A DNA stretch of 64,000 nucleotides from the NCBI GenBank assembly GCA_020720455.1, contig DYOQ01000001.1, positions 1-64,000 on the forward strand. Direction: 5' to 3'. Position numbers and translations under genes: made by a program. The notes beneath the pieces were generated by a model, which was not told where the DNA came from, searched no databases, and worked only from the letters and a program-made list of their open reading frames with translations. Of this stretch, positions 7,984-16,731 are shown in pieces. The DNA comes from Bdellovibrio sp. Its GTDB lineage: Bacteria > Bdellovibrionota > Bacteriovoracia > Bacteriovoracales > Bacteriovoracaceae. The number at the start of each line of letters is the position of its first letter. Positions within the stretch are counted from its first letter, which is position 1.

Positions 7984-8961
7984 TTATTCATCTCCAACGT
8001 TATTATCAGATTTTTTGTCAAACTTATCAAAAAACTTCCTGATATCAAACCACATATCAAACATCCCAACGACCGCAACAAGCCTAAATCCAAGAACAAC
8101 TGTTATTATGATAAACATTGATCTTAAAAAACCATAAATTTTCAACTTGTTTAACAGATCGATATAAATACCAAACCCTTGGAAAAAATAGAACACACCT
8201 AACATGTAGAGAACATTCTCTCCAAGAAGAGCTAGCTCTTTCCCTGCAATTTTATCCCCGAGAAGCATCAAGGCCAACGAAGCAATAAGTGGCCATACAA
8301 AATGGTATGGAACCTTAAATTTAATTAATCCATCAACGGTGTATGGATAATCAACACCTCGAAGCCAGATTGCTGAATTGCGAAGAATCACAAAAAAAGA
8401 GAGCCACAACGTAATAAAAATACCGGTAACAATGGCCGCAGGAATTCCTTCCGTATAAGCTTTAATCATATCGGTTCTAATCTGTGTGGCCTTATCTTCT
8501 GGAAACAGGTCTGGATTTTTTACCAAAACGCTATCAACAACTTCTGTGATTACTTTTTTCAACTCAACAGATAATGAAAAATCTGTAAAGGCAACCAAAC
8601 CTCCCCAAATAGAAACCAGAACTGCTATCACAAAAAGGCCGTGATAAATAATCCCTTTTACTGGTGAGATTTTTCTAAAAAAAGATTCAGAAACCATTAG
8701 CGAAAAGATAAACGAGATGACAAAAGGTATATAAATAAATGGAGTGACAACCTTAAAGATCATCGACATTCCAATAAGAAACAGTGAGCAGACAATACCA
8801 AAAATTAAACCGATGACTCTTCCGTACTGCAAAGATGCAAGCACCATCGGCACCGGAGCAAATATTGGCAAAAAAGAGCTTAGAGAAGCAGAAACAAGGC
8901 CAAGAAAAGCCAACTTTCCAACTCCTTTATCTTTTAATAACTGCTGCGCCACTTTATTCAT
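7984..8961 (-). CDS. DUF2232 (YybS-like) integral membrane protein, 325 aa
   Basis: Polytopic inner-membrane protein with about eight hydrophobic segments, starting LAFLGLVSASLSSFLPIFAP. This opening and the location between rpsR and rplI match the DUF2232/YybS family, whose molecular role is not established. The C-terminus is cytosolic-looking and charged (DKFDKKSDNNVGDE). It lies 24 bases after the S6-S18 gene and is surely in the same transcript. The ATG at 8961 has AAAGGA close upstream. Confidence 0.82.
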   Translation of the reverse strand: MNKVAQQLLKDKGVGKLAFLGLVSASLSSFLPIFAPVPMVLASLQYGRVIGLIFGIVCSLFLIGMSMIFKVVTPFIYIPFVISFIFSLMVSESFFRKISPVKGIIYHGLFVIAVLVSIWGGLVAFTDFSLSVELKKVITEVVDSVLVKNPDLFPEDKATQIRTDMIKAYTEGIPAAIVTGIFITLWLSFFVILRNSAIWLRGVDYPYTVDGLIKFKVPYHFVWPLIASLALMLLGDKIAGKELALLGENVLYMLGVFYFFQGFGIYIDLLNKLKIYGFLRSMFIIITVVLGFRLVAVVGMFDMWFDIRKFFDKFDKKSDNNVGDE

Positions 8962-8985
8962 TATCCTTTCTCATTCTTTTGATAA

Positions 8986-9615
8986 CTACTGTTGTCTTGC
9001 TATTTCGTTATTAACATAGCTTACCAAACCTAGCTGTCTTGCTCGCTTAATCGCAGCAACTGCCTTAGTTTGATTTTGTCTTGTAATTCCAGAAATACGA
9101 GATGGAGAAATTTTCCCAAACTCATTTAACAACCATGTGTACGATGCAGGATCTTTCCAATCTGGTGCGATCTCGTATCTAGAGAACCAGCAACCTCTAT
9201 TCTTAACGAATCGTTTCTTGCTGCCGCTCGTATCATTGTCTTCTGCTTCAACAATATCTAATACCGTACCTGCGTATTTCTTTGAGAATGGAGTTCTGTA
9301 TTTTTTAACGAACTCATTTAGTTTCTCGTCAACACCAAGCTTAGTGATCATGTGTCTAACGATACCTTCTGAAATTCCTAAACGTCTAACCATCTCTTCA
9401 TTGACAGTGTTGCCACCTTTGTAAATGAAATACAAGAAATGGCCACGGCCAACACTGCCATCCATTGACTGAGCAAAATTGATATTGCCCCAATCATCTT
9501 GGACTGCGATGTCACCTTTTGCCAACTTCACGACATCTTCTACAACTGCCTTAAAACTTGATAACTTTTCTTCCCCTGAATCGGGATGAGCAACTATTAC
9601 TAGCTCATAGATCAT
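8986..9615 (-). CDS. rpsF/rpsR: single-chain fusion of ribosomal proteins S6 and S18 (bS6-bS18), 209 aa
   Basis: bS6 and bS18 normally are two proteins that pair on the platform of the 30S subunit. Here one uninterrupted frame encodes both. Residues 1-~105 are bS6-like (MIYELVIVAHPDSGEEKL start, GRGHFLYFIYKG strand, MVRRLGISEGIVRHMIT helix). Residues ~106-133 form a charged, Gly/Ser-containing linker (AEDNDTSGSKK). Residues ~134-209 are bS18-like (KKRFVKNRGCWF, then FGKISPSRISGITRQNQ and AAIKRARQLGLVSYV). There is no stop codon and no Shine-Dalgarno sequence before the S18 part. The ATG at 9615 follows AGGGGG. No second rpsR is seen in this window. First gene of the ribosomal/dnaB operon. Confidence 0.93.
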   Translation of the reverse strand: MIYELVIVAHPDSGEEKLSSFKAVVEDVVKLAKGDIAVQDDWGNINFAQSMDGSVGRGHFLYFIYKGGNTVNEEMVRRLGISEGIVRHMITKLGVDEKLNEFVKKYRTPFSKKYAGTVLDIVEAEDNDTSGSKKRFVKNRGCWFSRYEIAPDWKDPASYTWLLNEFGKISPSRISGITRQNQTKAVAAIKRARQLGLVSYVNNEIARQQ

Positions 9616-9718
9616 AAAACCCCCTGGTCTTCAATTGGCCCTGTTTTACCTATAAAAAACAGAACGAGATTAATAAATGTAAAACAACACTCAATAACAA
9701 AAAATTTATTGAAAACGC

Positions 9719-9747
9719 AACATAGCATCAAGCATAATAAAACGCAA
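9719..9747 (-). promoter_or_regulatory. putative sigma-70-type promoter of the S6-S18 operon
   Basis: On the minus strand TTGCGT (9742-9747) and TATGTT (9719-9724) are 17 bases apart. The leader to the ATG at 9615 would be about 100 bases, long enough for autoregulation by the S6-S18 product. A short hairpin (CTGTTTT with AAAACAG) lies in that leader near 9642-9663. I could not match the known S6:S18-binding leader RNA by eye. Confidence 0.4.
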
Positions 9748-9824
9748 GACAGAAATCTCTAGCTATTCAGGTGTAAAACAATGGTTTGACGTTATAAAAC
9801 CAGTTACTTAGACTTAATATCATT

Positions 9825-10586
9825 ATGATTAAACTATCTGTCGCCATTATTACTTTTAACGAAGAACTAAATATTAGAAGATGCTTGGAATCTGTTTTAG
9901 AAGTTGCTGACGAAATTGTTGTAGTCGATTCTTTATCAACAGATAACACCAGAAAAATCTGTGATGAGTTTAAGGTGATTTTTATTGAGCAAAAATTCTT
10001 AGGACATATTGGCCAAAAGAATTTTGCTCTCACAAAAACAACTCATAACCACGTACTCTCATTGGATGCCGATGAATCACTCAATTCAATGGCAATTGAG
10101 AGTATAAAAAAAGTCAAAGAGAATTGGTCAGCCGATGGATATTTTTTAAATAGACTAACCAACTATTGCGGCAAATGGATCTATCACTGCGGTTGGTACC
10201 CAGATCGCAAGCTTCGAATTCTCGACAAAAGAAAAGGAAAATGGGGTGGGGCCAATCCACACGATAAAATAGTAATGGAAGAGGCTACAAAAAGTGAACG
10301 ATTAGCTGGTAAGATTCTTCACTACAGCTATCCAACGATTCAGTCTCACATTGAACAGACAAACAAGTTCACAACTATTGCAGCAAGTGAAGCTTACAAT
10401 CGAGGTGTCAAATCCTCTCTCTCAAAAGCTTACCTTCGAGCTTTTTTTAAATTCATTCGTGACTATTTTTTTAAGTTTGGATTTCTTGACGGAAGTGCTG
10501 GCGCTACTATTTGCTATATCAATGCACTTAGTGCTTTTTTAAAATATAGCAAAATTGTTGAATTAAAAAATACGACTAAGGATTAA
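9825..10586 (+). CDS. family 2 glycosyltransferase, WaaE/KdtX-like, 253 aa
   Basis: GT-A-fold glycosyltransferase, probably acting on lipopolysaccharide core or a related glycan at the inner face of the cytoplasmic membrane. The N-terminus IKLSVAIITFNEELNIRRCL and VVVDSLSTDNT form the nucleotide-sugar site, and LSLDADESL carries the DxD (D81, D83). The middle (YFLNRLTNYCGKWIYHCGWY, then RILDKRKGKWGG) is characteristic of the WaaE-type group. Length is typical. There is no clear Shine-Dalgarno sequence; TTGACG (9786) and TAGACT (9809) 17 bases apart would place the transcript start almost at the ATG, so the message may be nearly leaderless. It runs convergent to, and overlaps by 24 bases, the next glycosyltransferase. 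Confidence 0.9.
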   Translation: MIKLSVAIITFNEELNIRRCLESVLEVADEIVVVDSLSTDNTRKICDEFKVIFIEQKFLGHIGQKNFALTKTTHNHVLSLDADESLNSMAIESIKKVKENWSADGYFLNRLTNYCGKWIYHCGWYPDRKLRILDKRKGKWGGANPHDKIVMEEATKSERLAGKILHYSYPTIQSHIEQTNKFTTIAASEAYNRGVKSSLSKAYLRAFFKFIRDYFFKFGFLDGSAGATICYINALSAFLKYSKIVELKNTTKD

Positions 10587-11513
10587 TCTATATTTTTCAA
10601 GATAGTTTTCACACATTTTCAAATGACTAAAATGCGATTCCACATAGTTTCGATAATCACTGGCGATATGTTTATATTTAAACTCTTTGATTTTAGAAAT
10701 TAAATCATCAGCGTTTTCAGCAATAAGAAACATCTCTTCTGAACCATTCATTCCTAAAACTTCCGCAACACTTCCTCTTTTATGAGCGAAAACAGGTGCT
10801 CCACACGCCATTGCTTCAATCATAACTAGTCCAAATGGCTCTTGCCACTCAATAGGAAAAAGTAGGGCCTTTGAGTTTTTTAACAATTCATATTTTTCAC
10901 TGTTATTTAAATGACCAAGATAACGGTTGTTACCAAAACTAATTCCACGTCCACCACCGATCAGAAGTTGGGTAGAACAAGCTTTTGAAATTTTTTTAGC
11001 ATTACTCAAACCTTTTCTTTTTAAAGATGCCCTCCCGAGAAAGGAGAAATATTTCCTATCAATAACTGCCGATGGCCCAACTTGAACATTTGAAAAATCA
11101 AGACCGTTATAAACGAAATGTTTTAAACTATGTCTGATAGCGTGATCATTAGAGATACCAACCGTATGACGAGCAATTTTAGAATAGTCATCAGCTTCTC
11201 GTAAATTTCCATGCAGTGTAATCAGGTAAGGTGGCATATCGTACCTCTCTTGGCCCATTGCCAAGTTAAAATGGACGATATCTGTCTTATCTGGGATAAG
11301 CCAAACTGTCTTTTGGAGCATCTCGGGATCGCTTCTTAAATGATCCAAAAATACACGCTCAATTCCATCAATCTCATAATCTCCGCGATACGACATCATT
11401 GTAACTTTATGGCCGAGTTCCCTAAATCCAAGAGCTAATGCCTCAACTATTCTCTCAGTTCCACCATAGTGTAGGACAGGCACCTTTTCAAAATGTATTA
11501 AAACTATATTCAT
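10563..11513 (-). CDS. family 4 glycosyltransferase, 316 aa
   Basis: GT-B-fold retaining glycosyltransferase. Near the N-terminus, LHYGGTERIVEALALGFREL is the usual acceptor-side helix after a glycine-rich loop; the C-terminal half has LLFPIEWQEPFGLVMIEAMA with the EX7E nucleotide-sugar motif and GAPVFAHKRGSVAEV. At 316 residues it is somewhat short for the family (350-400) but both halves are present. Donor and acceptor are unknown; neighbouring GT2 suggests a role in LPS or another surface glycan. No clear Shine-Dalgarno sequence precedes the ATG at 11513. It is transcribed from the same intergenic region as the plus-strand cassette starting at 11636. Confidence 0.9.
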   Translation of the reverse strand: MNIVLIHFEKVPVLHYGGTERIVEALALGFRELGHKVTMMSYRGDYEIDGIERVFLDHLRSDPEMLQKTVWLIPDKTDIVHFNLAMGQERYDMPPYLITLHGNLREADDYSKIARHTVGISNDHAIRHSLKHFVYNGLDFSNVQVGPSAVIDRKYFSFLGRASLKRKGLSNAKKISKACSTQLLIGGGRGISFGNNRYLGHLNNSEKYELLKNSKALLFPIEWQEPFGLVMIEAMACGAPVFAHKRGSVAEVLGMNGSEEMFLIAENADDLISKIKEFKYKHIASDYRNYVESHFSHLKMCENYLEKYRLILSRIF

Positions 11514-11635
11514 GAAAAAAGTATATAAAATATCCGACCTTTCTGTACAGTTAATCCTAGCGGAACATAATACCGATTACAAAAAAACAGTTTCTCAATG
11601 ATAATATTTAAGTGTGTTTCAAGGAGTAATAAACA

Positions 11636-13288
11636 ATGAAAAAAAATCTTATCATCGTGGCCATAACGGCAATGTTGTTTGGTTGCTCGATCTTTGTTCC
11701 AAATAGAAATCCTGCTTCAATTGAAGATATTGATCCCTCAGACATTCAGCATCAAAAAGAAAAAAATCAAAAATTTATAATATTAGCAGAAGAGACACTC
11801 TCATGGAGAGCAAAAGCAATCGATTTTCACAAGCATCTCAAAGAAACAGATGTTCTTAATAATGAAGATTTAGTCACACTTCATAGAAAAGGTAGCGATC
11901 AATATTTCAAGCTTAGAACCGAGTTATTGCGTTACATAAACGACATACAATGGGTAGCAGAAAGAAATGTTGAGATCCATGCAAACTCTAATGAAACATC
12001 TATTCACGATTCACTTATCAATACAGATGAAAATGCAAACTTAGATGGACCAGACATAACCCGGAAAATTAAGATTTTTAAAATTGATAAACATAGTGAC
12101 GCTGGTAAATACATAATCAATGATATCACCATTGGGCTTGCCGCTGCTATACTACTAAGCGATAACTATCTTCTTGCAATATCACCGTATCAAAATGACA
12201 AAAAATTTAGACGGATAATAAACGAAGATAACACTGATTATAAAAATGTATTAAGAAAGGTAACTGAATCATTTTACGATCAAAAAAATAATGAATTACT
12301 CGTAAGAACTCGTGCAATCTATGACCACATATATAAAAGCAAGGCCGTCGTAAAGGCGAGATCATATCCGATGCCAGTTAGAATTAACGGAGCTGATCAT
12401 GATCTATATTTGCGTGAACTAATCGAATCTAGTGAAACCTATAAAAATATCAAAAATTTCGGATATGAGTATTTAAGAAAAGAGCATGCTGGAACAATGC
12501 TTGCCTCCATTAAAGACCAGTTAAGAAAGCTGCTCTCAAAAACTCTCTTTGAAATTAGTAAAGATTTTGGCAATGGAGTTGGTTCTGTTCAAGAAAGAGA
12601 CGGAAAACTATACAACATGGATCCAGCACAAGAAAAAACTATCTCTGATCAGCTAAAGCCTCTTGATATCCTTCTCGAGAAAACCCCTTTTAGGCTTACT
12701 GACAAACTTATTCCGGGACACTGGGGACACGTTGCAGTTTGGGTTGGAACAGAGGTTGAACTAAAAAACTTAGGTGTCTGGGACGAACTACCATCCATCT
12801 ATGAACATGCTAAAAAATATTATGAATATGATGGTGAAGATTTTCAACAAGCAATACGAAGTGGCCATCGTATTGTCGAAGCGCTTCGACCTGGTGTTCA
12901 GATTAACACTTTGGCACATTTCCTAAACATAGATGACCTTGGAGTAATAAGAAGAAAAACTCTGACCGATCAACAAAAAAGAGAGTTCCTCATAAGAACT
13001 TTTGAACAGATTGGAAAAGAGTATGATTTCAATTTTGATGTTGAATCAGATAAAAGAATCGTCTGCTCAGAGCTTGCTTACGTAACATTTCCAGATATTG
13101 ACTGGTCTACAAAAAAGACATTAGGAAGAGAGACCATTTCTCCTGACAATATAGCCGATTTGGCCAAAAATTTAGATTCACCATTTGCACCAATACTACT
13201 CTATCACGATGGGAAACTTCTAAAAAATAGCCTCCGAGAGAACTTTAATAACTTATTAGAACTCAGTTACAACAAGATTAAATTTTAG
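11636..13288 (+). CDS. lipoprotein with a YiiX/YebB-like permuted NlpC/P60 cysteine hydrolase domain, 550 aa
   Basis: A signal peptide ends in the lipobox LFGC (Cys17), so the protein should be lipid-anchored in the envelope. Residues ~20-340 are a helical region of no known family. The C-terminal part resembles the circularly permuted papain-like NlpC/P60 group: IPGHWGHVAVWVGT carries the candidate catalytic His (H362/H365), and RIVCSELAYVTFPDIDW the candidate nucleophile C477. Relatives cleave amide or thioester bonds in peptidoglycan peptides or acyl lipids, so target is open. AAGGAG precedes the ATG. It starts a plus-strand three-gene cassette; the next gene begins 14 bases later. Confidence 0.85.
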   Translation: MKKNLIIVAITAMLFGCSIFVPNRNPASIEDIDPSDIQHQKEKNQKFIILAEETLSWRAKAIDFHKHLKETDVLNNEDLVTLHRKGSDQYFKLRTELLRYINDIQWVAERNVEIHANSNETSIHDSLINTDENANLDGPDITRKIKIFKIDKHSDAGKYIINDITIGLAAAILLSDNYLLAISPYQNDKKFRRIINEDNTDYKNVLRKVTESFYDQKNNELLVRTRAIYDHIYKSKAVVKARSYPMPVRINGADHDLYLRELIESSETYKNIKNFGYEYLRKEHAGTMLASIKDQLRKLLSKTLFEISKDFGNGVGSVQERDGKLYNMDPAQEKTISDQLKPLDILLEKTPFRLTDKLIPGHWGHVAVWVGTEVELKNLGVWDELPSIYEHAKKYYEYDGEDFQQAIRSGHRIVEALRPGVQINTLAHFLNIDDLGVIRRKTLTDQQKREFLIRTFEQIGKEYDFNFDVESDKRIVCSELAYVTFPDIDWSTKKTLGRETISPDNIADLAKNLDSPFAPILLYHDGKLLKNSLRENFNNLLELSYNKIKF

Positions 13289-13302
13289 ATCAAGGATTGT
13301 TT

Positions 13303-14556
13303 ATGAAACTAGGTATTTTTTTTGTCGTCATCATGGGTGGAATCCTTTTTGGTCTTTCTCAGTATGATGGAAAAACTGCAAGAAAAAAAGTATGGGACAA
13401 TGCCAAGCACGAAAGACTACCCGCTAGTCTCTTTAACGACATAGACCTCATTACGTTCCAAGATTTTTTCTCATCATCTTCTCTTGAAGATGGAATTAAG
13501 TACGATATCACTACAGACTTCTGGACCAATAAGGATACTGATTACTTACAAGAAAAATCGCTAGAAAGTATTCGCGAAGCTATTTTAAAAACGGCCACAG
13601 CTGCAGGCGAACAGTTACCAGATGAAAAAATAGTTCTATCAAAAATACTTAAAGATAACCTTATCGAGAGCTTTATAGGGAACTTTGTAAAAACACTTGC
13701 AGTATATAAAATTATCAATGGAGTATTTCAATTTGATATAAATTTTAATCCAAAGAATGATCACTGGACAAACTATGATAACGAACTTTCGAGTAATCAA
13801 CTCATACGAATTAATCAGACTGGACTATTGGAAGAACAGTTAAACGACGCCTCAAAATCCGTTGTCGATCACATTGTCGATACCACATTCAAAATTCCAA
13901 GTAGCGACAACACCTATCACTACGCAGGCGGCGTAGTTACACTATGGGTTAAACTCTTAGATATTTTAGCTTCACCTACCCAACCGCTAAAACTTGTCGA
14001 CTCTTTCATCAGATACAGGCGCTATTACCGCATGAACAACGCTATTGAATTTACTTCACTAGGAATCGGGGGAAACAGTGGAATGATCGATGATATCAAA
14101 AAAGCTCCAGGTGAAGATAATAAATATAATGCTGAGTTCGTAACAGTTGACGTTTACAAAAAAATAAATAGAACGACATTTGCTCCATACCTAGATAAAG
14201 CTGATGTCTATTTTGGAAAACTTATTCCATCTACCAACAGAAGAGAAAATACCATTAACAGAACAATAGCTGAAAGACCAAACATTATTAAAAGTTCAGA
14301 CTATCAAATCAATGTAAGGACAGTTAAAGACCGACAAAAATATACATATACCGTTCCACTCGGTGTACTCTCATACTCCTTCATTGATAAATCATTCTCA
14401 CACCTACTACCACCAAATGTAATTGGCAAAGATTTTGACAGTGAAGATGCCGATGTGAAATTTGCCAATAGTTTAATAAACCGATATGGCAGAGATTTTA
14501 TAAATAAACTAAAACTAGACAGATTCCACCTACTATTAAAACAGGATGCGCAATGA
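13303..14556 (+). CDS. exported or membrane-anchored protein of unknown function, 417 aa
   Basis: The start is the ATG at 13303 with AAGGA upstream (a TTG at 13297 is the alternative). Residues 1-18 (MKLGIFFVVIMGGILFG) form a signal peptide or anchor. The remainder is soluble, rich in Asp/Asn/Lys and aromatic residues, with no family I recognise; possible features are a basic YRRYYRMNNAIEF segment and a final helix KLKLDRFHLLLKQ. It lies between a putative cysteine hydrolase lipoprotein and a phospholipase D protein, overlapping the latter by ATGA, so it is translationally coupled and probably a partner, scaffold or export factor of these enzymes. Confidence 0.8.
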   Translation: MKLGIFFVVIMGGILFGLSQYDGKTARKKVWDNAKHERLPASLFNDIDLITFQDFFSSSSLEDGIKYDITTDFWTNKDTDYLQEKSLESIREAILKTATAAGEQLPDEKIVLSKILKDNLIESFIGNFVKTLAVYKIINGVFQFDINFNPKNDHWTNYDNELSSNQLIRINQTGLLEEQLNDASKSVVDHIVDTTFKIPSSDNTYHYAGGVVTLWVKLLDILASPTQPLKLVDSFIRYRRYYRMNNAIEFTSLGIGGNSGMIDDIKKAPGEDNKYNAEFVTVDVYKKINRTTFAPYLDKADVYFGKLIPSTNRRENTINRTIAERPNIIKSSDYQINVRTVKDRQKYTYTVPLGVLSYSFIDKSFSHLLPPNVIGKDFDSEDADVKFANSLINRYGRDFINKLKLDRFHLLLKQDAQ

Positions 14557-16712
14557 AACATTTAATAACAGCAGCTATCTTTTGTGTTTTGCTTTTAACT
14601 ATCATTGAGGCCAATGCAAAAAATATCAATATCAGAGACCGAATAGAAACAAAAAATTTTTACAGGTCTGTGTACGATACATTATTTGGTGAAGAAAATT
14701 ATCGAACGACAAGTAGTTTTTATAGTGTAATCAACCAACAACCAAATAATACAAAACAAAAAATTGACACATTCATCAAAAGATTAGACAGGGTACTACC
14801 TGCACAAATCTTGATGCCACTTACTTATTGGAGATTAGTTTCTCCTGAACCAGAAAAAGTTGCAGATATTATCTCATTTGCTATCCTTTATAAACTTCTT
14901 GTCATTAGAGATTACATTGATAATCCACTGACCGATCCAGCAAACGTAGACAGAGCAAAAGAGATCCTAAAAAACGTATCAGAAAATGACGAAACATCAT
15001 CTCAAAATCTATTCTCGCTAACAATTCCGAACATTAAATCTTTTTCCAAGAGAGCATCCGCAGAAAGAAGTGACGAAGCATTTATAGCAATGGTTAATAG
15101 TAATCATGTCATCAAGGAAAATATAAAAAACAACATTAGTGATATTCAAGATTATATAACAAGTTATTTAGGTTATATTCCAGGAAATATTGTTGAATTT
15201 ATCAGCAAAAATGACACCAGTACTGCACGAATTGACTGGGTCAATGAGAGAGTAGTTTTTAATGGTGGTAGCTTAGATTTTTCTAAAGATTATATGAAAA
15301 TGCCTTCTGGCCCATCACAAACTGGACATATTGCGTTTGTTCAAGATCCAATCTTTATTAAAATTAGAGATATGATTTCACAGGCAAAAGAGTCAATTTT
15401 TATCGATATTTTTCTTTTTGGTGGAACAATGGGTGGAACACTTGCTAAATATCTCATTGACCAAACACTTAACAAACGCAAACTAAATCCTTATTTTAAA
15501 ACTTTAATTTTGCATGACTACTCCACAAACTACACAATGTGGCCAGAGATGAAACCTGTTTTTGAATATATCAGAGATTCAATTAAGAGTGATCCCGAAG
15601 TTGCTGATGCGATAACACTACTTCAAGCAAACATCCAACGTCACCCGCCAGGAGTGCCATTAAGAATTACAGACTTAATTCCAAAGACGCCTGAAGTTTT
15701 TAATATCATAGAATCTAGAGATACATACTACGAGTCAAAAATTGACCACAGCAAAGTAATTGTTGTCGATGCAAAAAGTGATCGCCCTAAGGCATATTTT
15801 GGTTCAAAAAACTGGACCGATCATAGTGGCTCCTACTACTACGACAACGCAATCTATGTCGAAGGGCCAGCAGCAGCAGTTGTTCAAGCCTCTTATTACG
15901 ACGACGTAGAAGCTGCCCTAACTTCAGATCCAGCAGAACTTGAATGGTTTTATTATAAAAATCAAGGATTCGATAATAAACATTACCTCGGCAAGAAGGA
16001 TGAGATTCTCTCGTGGATGAGAATTGAACGAAATAGTTACCCATCATTAAATGATGAAATTTCAGGTATAGTTAAAATAGCTGAAGCTGATGTTGATGGT
16101 AAAATAAAGGATGTTAGAAACACACTTGTAGACATGATAAAGAAGGCCAAAAGTCATATCTACATGGAACACCTATTTTTCTACGATAGATATATCGTCG
16201 ATTCACTTTTAAAAAAGAAAAAGTCAAATCCAGATGTCGATATAAAAATCATTATTGATAAGAACGAAAATTTTGGAATGAACGGTTTTCCAAACACAAT
16301 CTTTCTAAAATCCTTAATGGATGCTGGTGTTGAAATAAGAGAAAGAGACACTGTCGGACGACCAATTCGTTTTCCAAATGGGACTGAGCGAGAATATAAC
16401 CAAGAAGACCATCGAAAAGTTAGTGACGTTGATGGTATAATGCTTCTTGGCGGATCATCCAACATAAATCCTGACACTCTCCAAGGAAGCTTTAGAGAAT
16501 TTGGCGCCCAAATTTTTGATCAAAAAGAGATCGCAAAATTTGAAAAAGATTTTTTGGCAGACTGGGATTCAAACAAAACACTTGATTGCAACATCGACGC
16601 TTTTAAATTTAAGCTAGGGGAAAAGGAACTTCCACTCGCTCTATCTGCTGCTATAAATGATTTTGCAGCAACACTCATAAGGTCAAAAGATCACCTAGAG
16701 GGCAAGCAATAA
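14553..16712 (+). CDS. exported phospholipase D superfamily protein with two HKD motifs, 719 aa
   Basis: Signal peptide residues 1-22 (ending EANA-KN). After a ~220-residue unique N-terminal region comes a PLD fold: the first half contains SIFIDIFLFGGTMGG and the HKD motif HSKVIVVD (H399, K401, D406) followed by YFGSKNWTDHS; the second half has HIYMEHLFFYDRYIVDSL and HRKVSDVD (H620, K622, D627) followed by LLGGSSNINPDTL. Both motifs are complete, so a phosphodiester- or transphosphatidylating enzyme of the envelope or exterior is expected (cardiolipin-synthase-like or phospholipase). Much longer than typical ClsA (~480). In this kind of organism it could attack host lipid or remodel its own; this is inference. 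Confidence 0.88.
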   Translation: MKHLITAAIFCVLLLTIIEANAKNINIRDRIETKNFYRSVYDTLFGEENYRTTSSFYSVINQQPNNTKQKIDTFIKRLDRVLPAQILMPLTYWRLVSPEPEKVADIISFAILYKLLVIRDYIDNPLTDPANVDRAKEILKNVSENDETSSQNLFSLTIPNIKSFSKRASAERSDEAFIAMVNSNHVIKENIKNNISDIQDYITSYLGYIPGNIVEFISKNDTSTARIDWVNERVVFNGGSLDFSKDYMKMPSGPSQTGHIAFVQDPIFIKIRDMISQAKESIFIDIFLFGGTMGGTLAKYLIDQTLNKRKLNPYFKTLILHDYSTNYTMWPEMKPVFEYIRDSIKSDPEVADAITLLQANIQRHPPGVPLRITDLIPKTPEVFNIIESRDTYYESKIDHSKVIVVDAKSDRPKAYFGSKNWTDHSGSYYYDNAIYVEGPAAAVVQASYYDDVEAALTSDPAELEWFYYKNQGFDNKHYLGKKDEILSWMRIERNSYPSLNDEISGIVKIAEADVDGKIKDVRNTLVDMIKKAKSHIYMEHLFFYDRYIVDSLLKKKKSNPDVDIKIIIDKNENFGMNGFPNTIFLKSLMDAGVEIRERDTVGRPIRFPNGTEREYNQEDHRKVSDVDGIMLLGGSSNINPDTLQGSFREFGAQIFDQKEIAKFEKDFLADWDSNKTLDCNIDAFKFKLGEKELPLALSAAINDFAATLIRSKDHLEGKQ

Positions 16713-16731
16713 AAATCAGCTCGCTACAAGA

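Noticed and set aside
9616-9720. Known S6:S18-binding leader RNA motif before the fused gene
   Set aside because: A short hairpin exists, but I could not match the conserved bulged loop by eye. A covariance-model search would decide.
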